Both the position numbers and the translations under genes were made by a program. Positions 5,666-7,474 of a DNA stretch of 7,474 nucleotides are shown here, piece after piece (positions within the stretch are counted from its first letter, which is position 1; each line of letters begins with the position of its first letter). The DNA comes from SAR324 cluster bacterium (GTDB lineage: Bacteria > SAR324 > NAC60-12): contig JAKUUF010000072.1 of the NCBI GenBank assembly GCA_022448705.1, forward strand, positions 1-7,474, written 5' to 3'. Under the pieces are notes generated by a model that had not been told where the DNA came from, made no database searches, and saw nothing but the letters and a program-made list of their open reading frames with translations.

Positions 5666-7474
5666 ATGTCTTTTGAGACCCTTCTGAGTCCAATTAAAGT
5701 GGGCAATGTAACTTTAAAAAACAGAGTGATGATGGGTTCAATGCACACTGGACTTGAAGAGCATCCAGATGGTTCAGCAAGACTTGCTGCTTTTTACGCG
5801 GAGCGGGCAAGAGGAGGAGCAGGACTGATCATAACCGGAGGATTTGCACCAAACACTGAAGGTCGAGTTTTTGAAGATGGTGCTGACCTTGTTTCTGATG
5901 AGCAGTTGGCTTTTCACAAGCCGATTGTTAGTGCAGTGCATGAAAACGGTGGGAAAATAGCACTGCAGATTCTGCATACAGGACGTTACGGGCTCATGGA
6001 AAATTGTGTGGCGCCATCCCCGATAACGGCACCGATCAATTTCTACCGGCCTAAAGAATTAAGCAATGCTGAAATTTTGCAAACTATTGACGACTACGCC
6101 CGATGTGCCAAACTGGCAAAAGATGCAGGTTATGATGGTGTTGAAATAATGGGCTCAGAGGGATACTTGATAAACCAGTTTATTGCCAAATGTACAAATC
6201 ACCGTTCCGATGAATGGGGAGGAACATTCGAAAACCGCATAAGATTCCCTTTACGTGTTGTTGAAAGGATCCGGGAAGAGGTTGGAAGTCAGAATTTCAT
6301 CATGATTTTCCGTCTCTCATGTCTTGATTTAGTAGATGAAGGCAGTAGTTTTGAAGAGGTAGTTGAACTTGGGCAGCGTGTAGAAGAAGCAGGAGCATCT
6401 CTTATAAATACAGGAATTGGCTGGCATGAAGCACGTGTTCCAACAATTGCAATGATGGTTCCCCGTGCAGCATTTGCCTGGGTCACAGGCAAGCTGCGTC
6501 CATACCTGAATATCCCGGTTGTGACATCTAACCGCATAAATGATCCTCTTGTTGCAGAGAATCTTTTAAGAGACGGGATAGCCGACATGGTTTCCATGGC
6601 AAGACCATTTTTGGCTGATGAAAATTTTGTCAAAAAAACTGAAGAGGGCCGTCCTGAAGAAATAAACACTTGCATAGCCTGCAACCAGGCCTGTCTGGAT
6701 AATATCTTCAAGATGAAAACAGCAAGCTGCATGGTTAACCCTAGAGCCGGACGAGAAACTGAATTGAATTATGAACCGGCAGCTACACCTAAATCAATTG
6801 CTGTGATTGGTGCAGGTCCAGCCGGCATGACGGCAGCATACATTTCCGCAATGCGCGGACACCGTGTTACTTTGTTTGACCAGCGTGAAGAACTGGGAGG
6901 ACAGATAAATTACGCAGTCAAAATTCCGGGCAAACAGGAATTTTTTGAAGTAATACGGTTTTATAGGGTTATGCTGAAAAAATATGGAGTTGAACTAAAA
7001 CTTGGACACATGATAAGTCCTCAGTCCCCGCTCTCTGGTAAATACGATGCTGTAGTTTTAGCCACAGGAGTTCGTCCCCGTAAACTGGAGCTGGAAGGAG
7101 CAGATCATTCCAAGGTACTGAGTTATTTAGATGTGCTTGACAAGGAAAGAGCCGTAGGCCGTAAAGTGGCCGTTATTGGTGCAGGAGGGATTGGTATCGA
7201 TGTGGCACACTACCTTACAGCACAGACTCCTTTTTCAGGAGATGTTCCTGATTATTTGCAAGTTCATGGTATTCTTGATTCGAATGAAGCATTAGAAGTT
7301 AGAAAACCCAAAAAACGCGAAGTTACAGTATTACAGCGTTCCTCTGACAAAATAGGGAAAAGGCTGGGAAAAACTACAGGCTGGGCACATATTCAATCAT
7401 TAAAATCTCATGGGGTTAAGCTTCTTCAGGGAGTAGCTTATCAGAAAATTGATGACTTAGGATTACATCTACGA
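5666..7474 (+). CDS. fadH: 2,4-dienoyl-CoA reductase (NADPH), 3'-truncated
   Basis: FadH reduces 2,4-dienoyl-CoA with NADPH so that unsaturated fatty acids can finish beta-oxidation. The frame is open for 603 codons from ATG to the window edge. E. coli FadH has 672 residues, so about 70 are missing. An Old Yellow Enzyme-type FMN barrel comes first (about 1-330): KNRVMMGSMHTGLEE (18-32), LQILHTGRYG, MGSEGYLIN with E165 and Y167 (E. coli E164, Y166), and GIGWHEAR with H254 (E. coli H252). The 4Fe-4S ligands are C336, C339, C343 and C355, spaced exactly as in E. coli. The FAD domain begins with GAGPAG at G382, and the nested NADPH domain has GAGGIG at G505. KTTGW and YQKIDD near the edge also match E. 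coli. The close match favours FadH over related NADH:flavin oxidoreductases such as trimethylamine dehydrogenase. No Shine-Dalgarno sequence precedes the ATG, only an A-rich leader. No frameshift is seen. Confidence 0.93.
   Translation, partial: MSFETLLSPIKVGNVTLKNRVMMGSMHTGLEEHPDGSARLAAFYAERARGGAGLIITGGFAPNTEGRVFEDGADLVSDEQLAFHKPIVSAVHENGGKIALQILHTGRYGLMENCVAPSPITAPINFYRPKELSNAEILQTIDDYARCAKLAKDAGYDGVEIMGSEGYLINQFIAKCTNHRSDEWGGTFENRIRFPLRVVERIREEVGSQNFIMIFRLSCLDLVDEGSSFEEVVELGQRVEEAGASLINTGIGWHEARVPTIAMMVPRAAFAWVTGKLRPYLNIPVVTSNRINDPLVAENLLRDGIADMVSMARPFLADENFVKKTEEGRPEEINTCIACNQACLDNIFKMKTASCMVNPRAGRETELNYEPAATPKSIAVIGAGPAGMTAAYISAMRGHRVTLFDQREELGGQINYAVKIPGKQEFFEVIRFYRVMLKKYGVELKLGHMISPQSPLSGKYDAVVLATGVRPRKLELEGADHSKVLSYLDVLDKERAVGRKVAVIGAGGIGIDVAHYLTAQTPFSGDVPDYLQVHGILDSNEALEVRKPKKREVTVLQRSSDKIGKRLGKTTGWAHIQSLKSHGVKLLQGVAYQKIDDLGLHLR

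Noticed and set aside
6289..6732. 147-residue open frame on the minus strand inside fadH
   Set aside because: The plus-strand frame is continuous FadH with all FMN and Fe-S residues, so this is antisense shadow.

Overview
This is a chromosomal housekeeping region with every supported gene on the + strand. It contains the end of a pyruvate dehydrogenase operon, then a long AT-rich gap, then a rho-rpmE-prfA translation/termination cluster, then a fatty-acid oxidation gene cut by the right edge. The proteins look like those of a Gram-negative, proteobacteria-like organism of moderately low GC: E2 and FadH are of the E. coli type, Rho aligns co-linearly with E. coli Rho, and E3 carries an N-terminal lipoyl domain. 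A delta-like or SAR324-like lineage would fit, but nothing here proves a taxon.

Bases 1-2587: the 3' part of aceF (E2, dihydrolipoamide acetyltransferase) overlaps by ATGA with lpd (E3, dihydrolipoamide dehydrogenase). E2 passes the acetyl group from its lipoyl arm to CoA. E3 re-oxidises the dihydrolipoyl arm with NAD+. This E3 has its own lipoyl domain. The E1 gene presumably lies to the left, outside the window.

Bases 2588-2914: a 327-bp gap with no credible gene. It holds a 32-bp stretch made only of A and T, two copies of the dyad heptamer TTGWCAA 41 bp apart, a weak promoter candidate, and small possible leader hairpins before rho.

Bases 2915-5566: rho (transcription termination factor), rpmE (zinc-type ribosomal protein L31) and prfA (peptide chain release factor 1) lie 45 and 6 bp apart with no visible terminator between them, so they are probably one transcription unit. 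Most of these starts have poor Shine-Dalgarno sequences and A-rich leaders.

Bases 5567-7474: after a 99-bp gap comes fadH (2,4-dienoyl-CoA reductase, an Old Yellow Enzyme-type FMN/4Fe-4S/FAD protein), open for 603 codons and truncated by the window edge. It sits where prmC often follows prfA. I found no mobile element, CRISPR array, tRNA or rRNA. I also see no clearly new biological system: the findings are modest regulatory and architectural observations.
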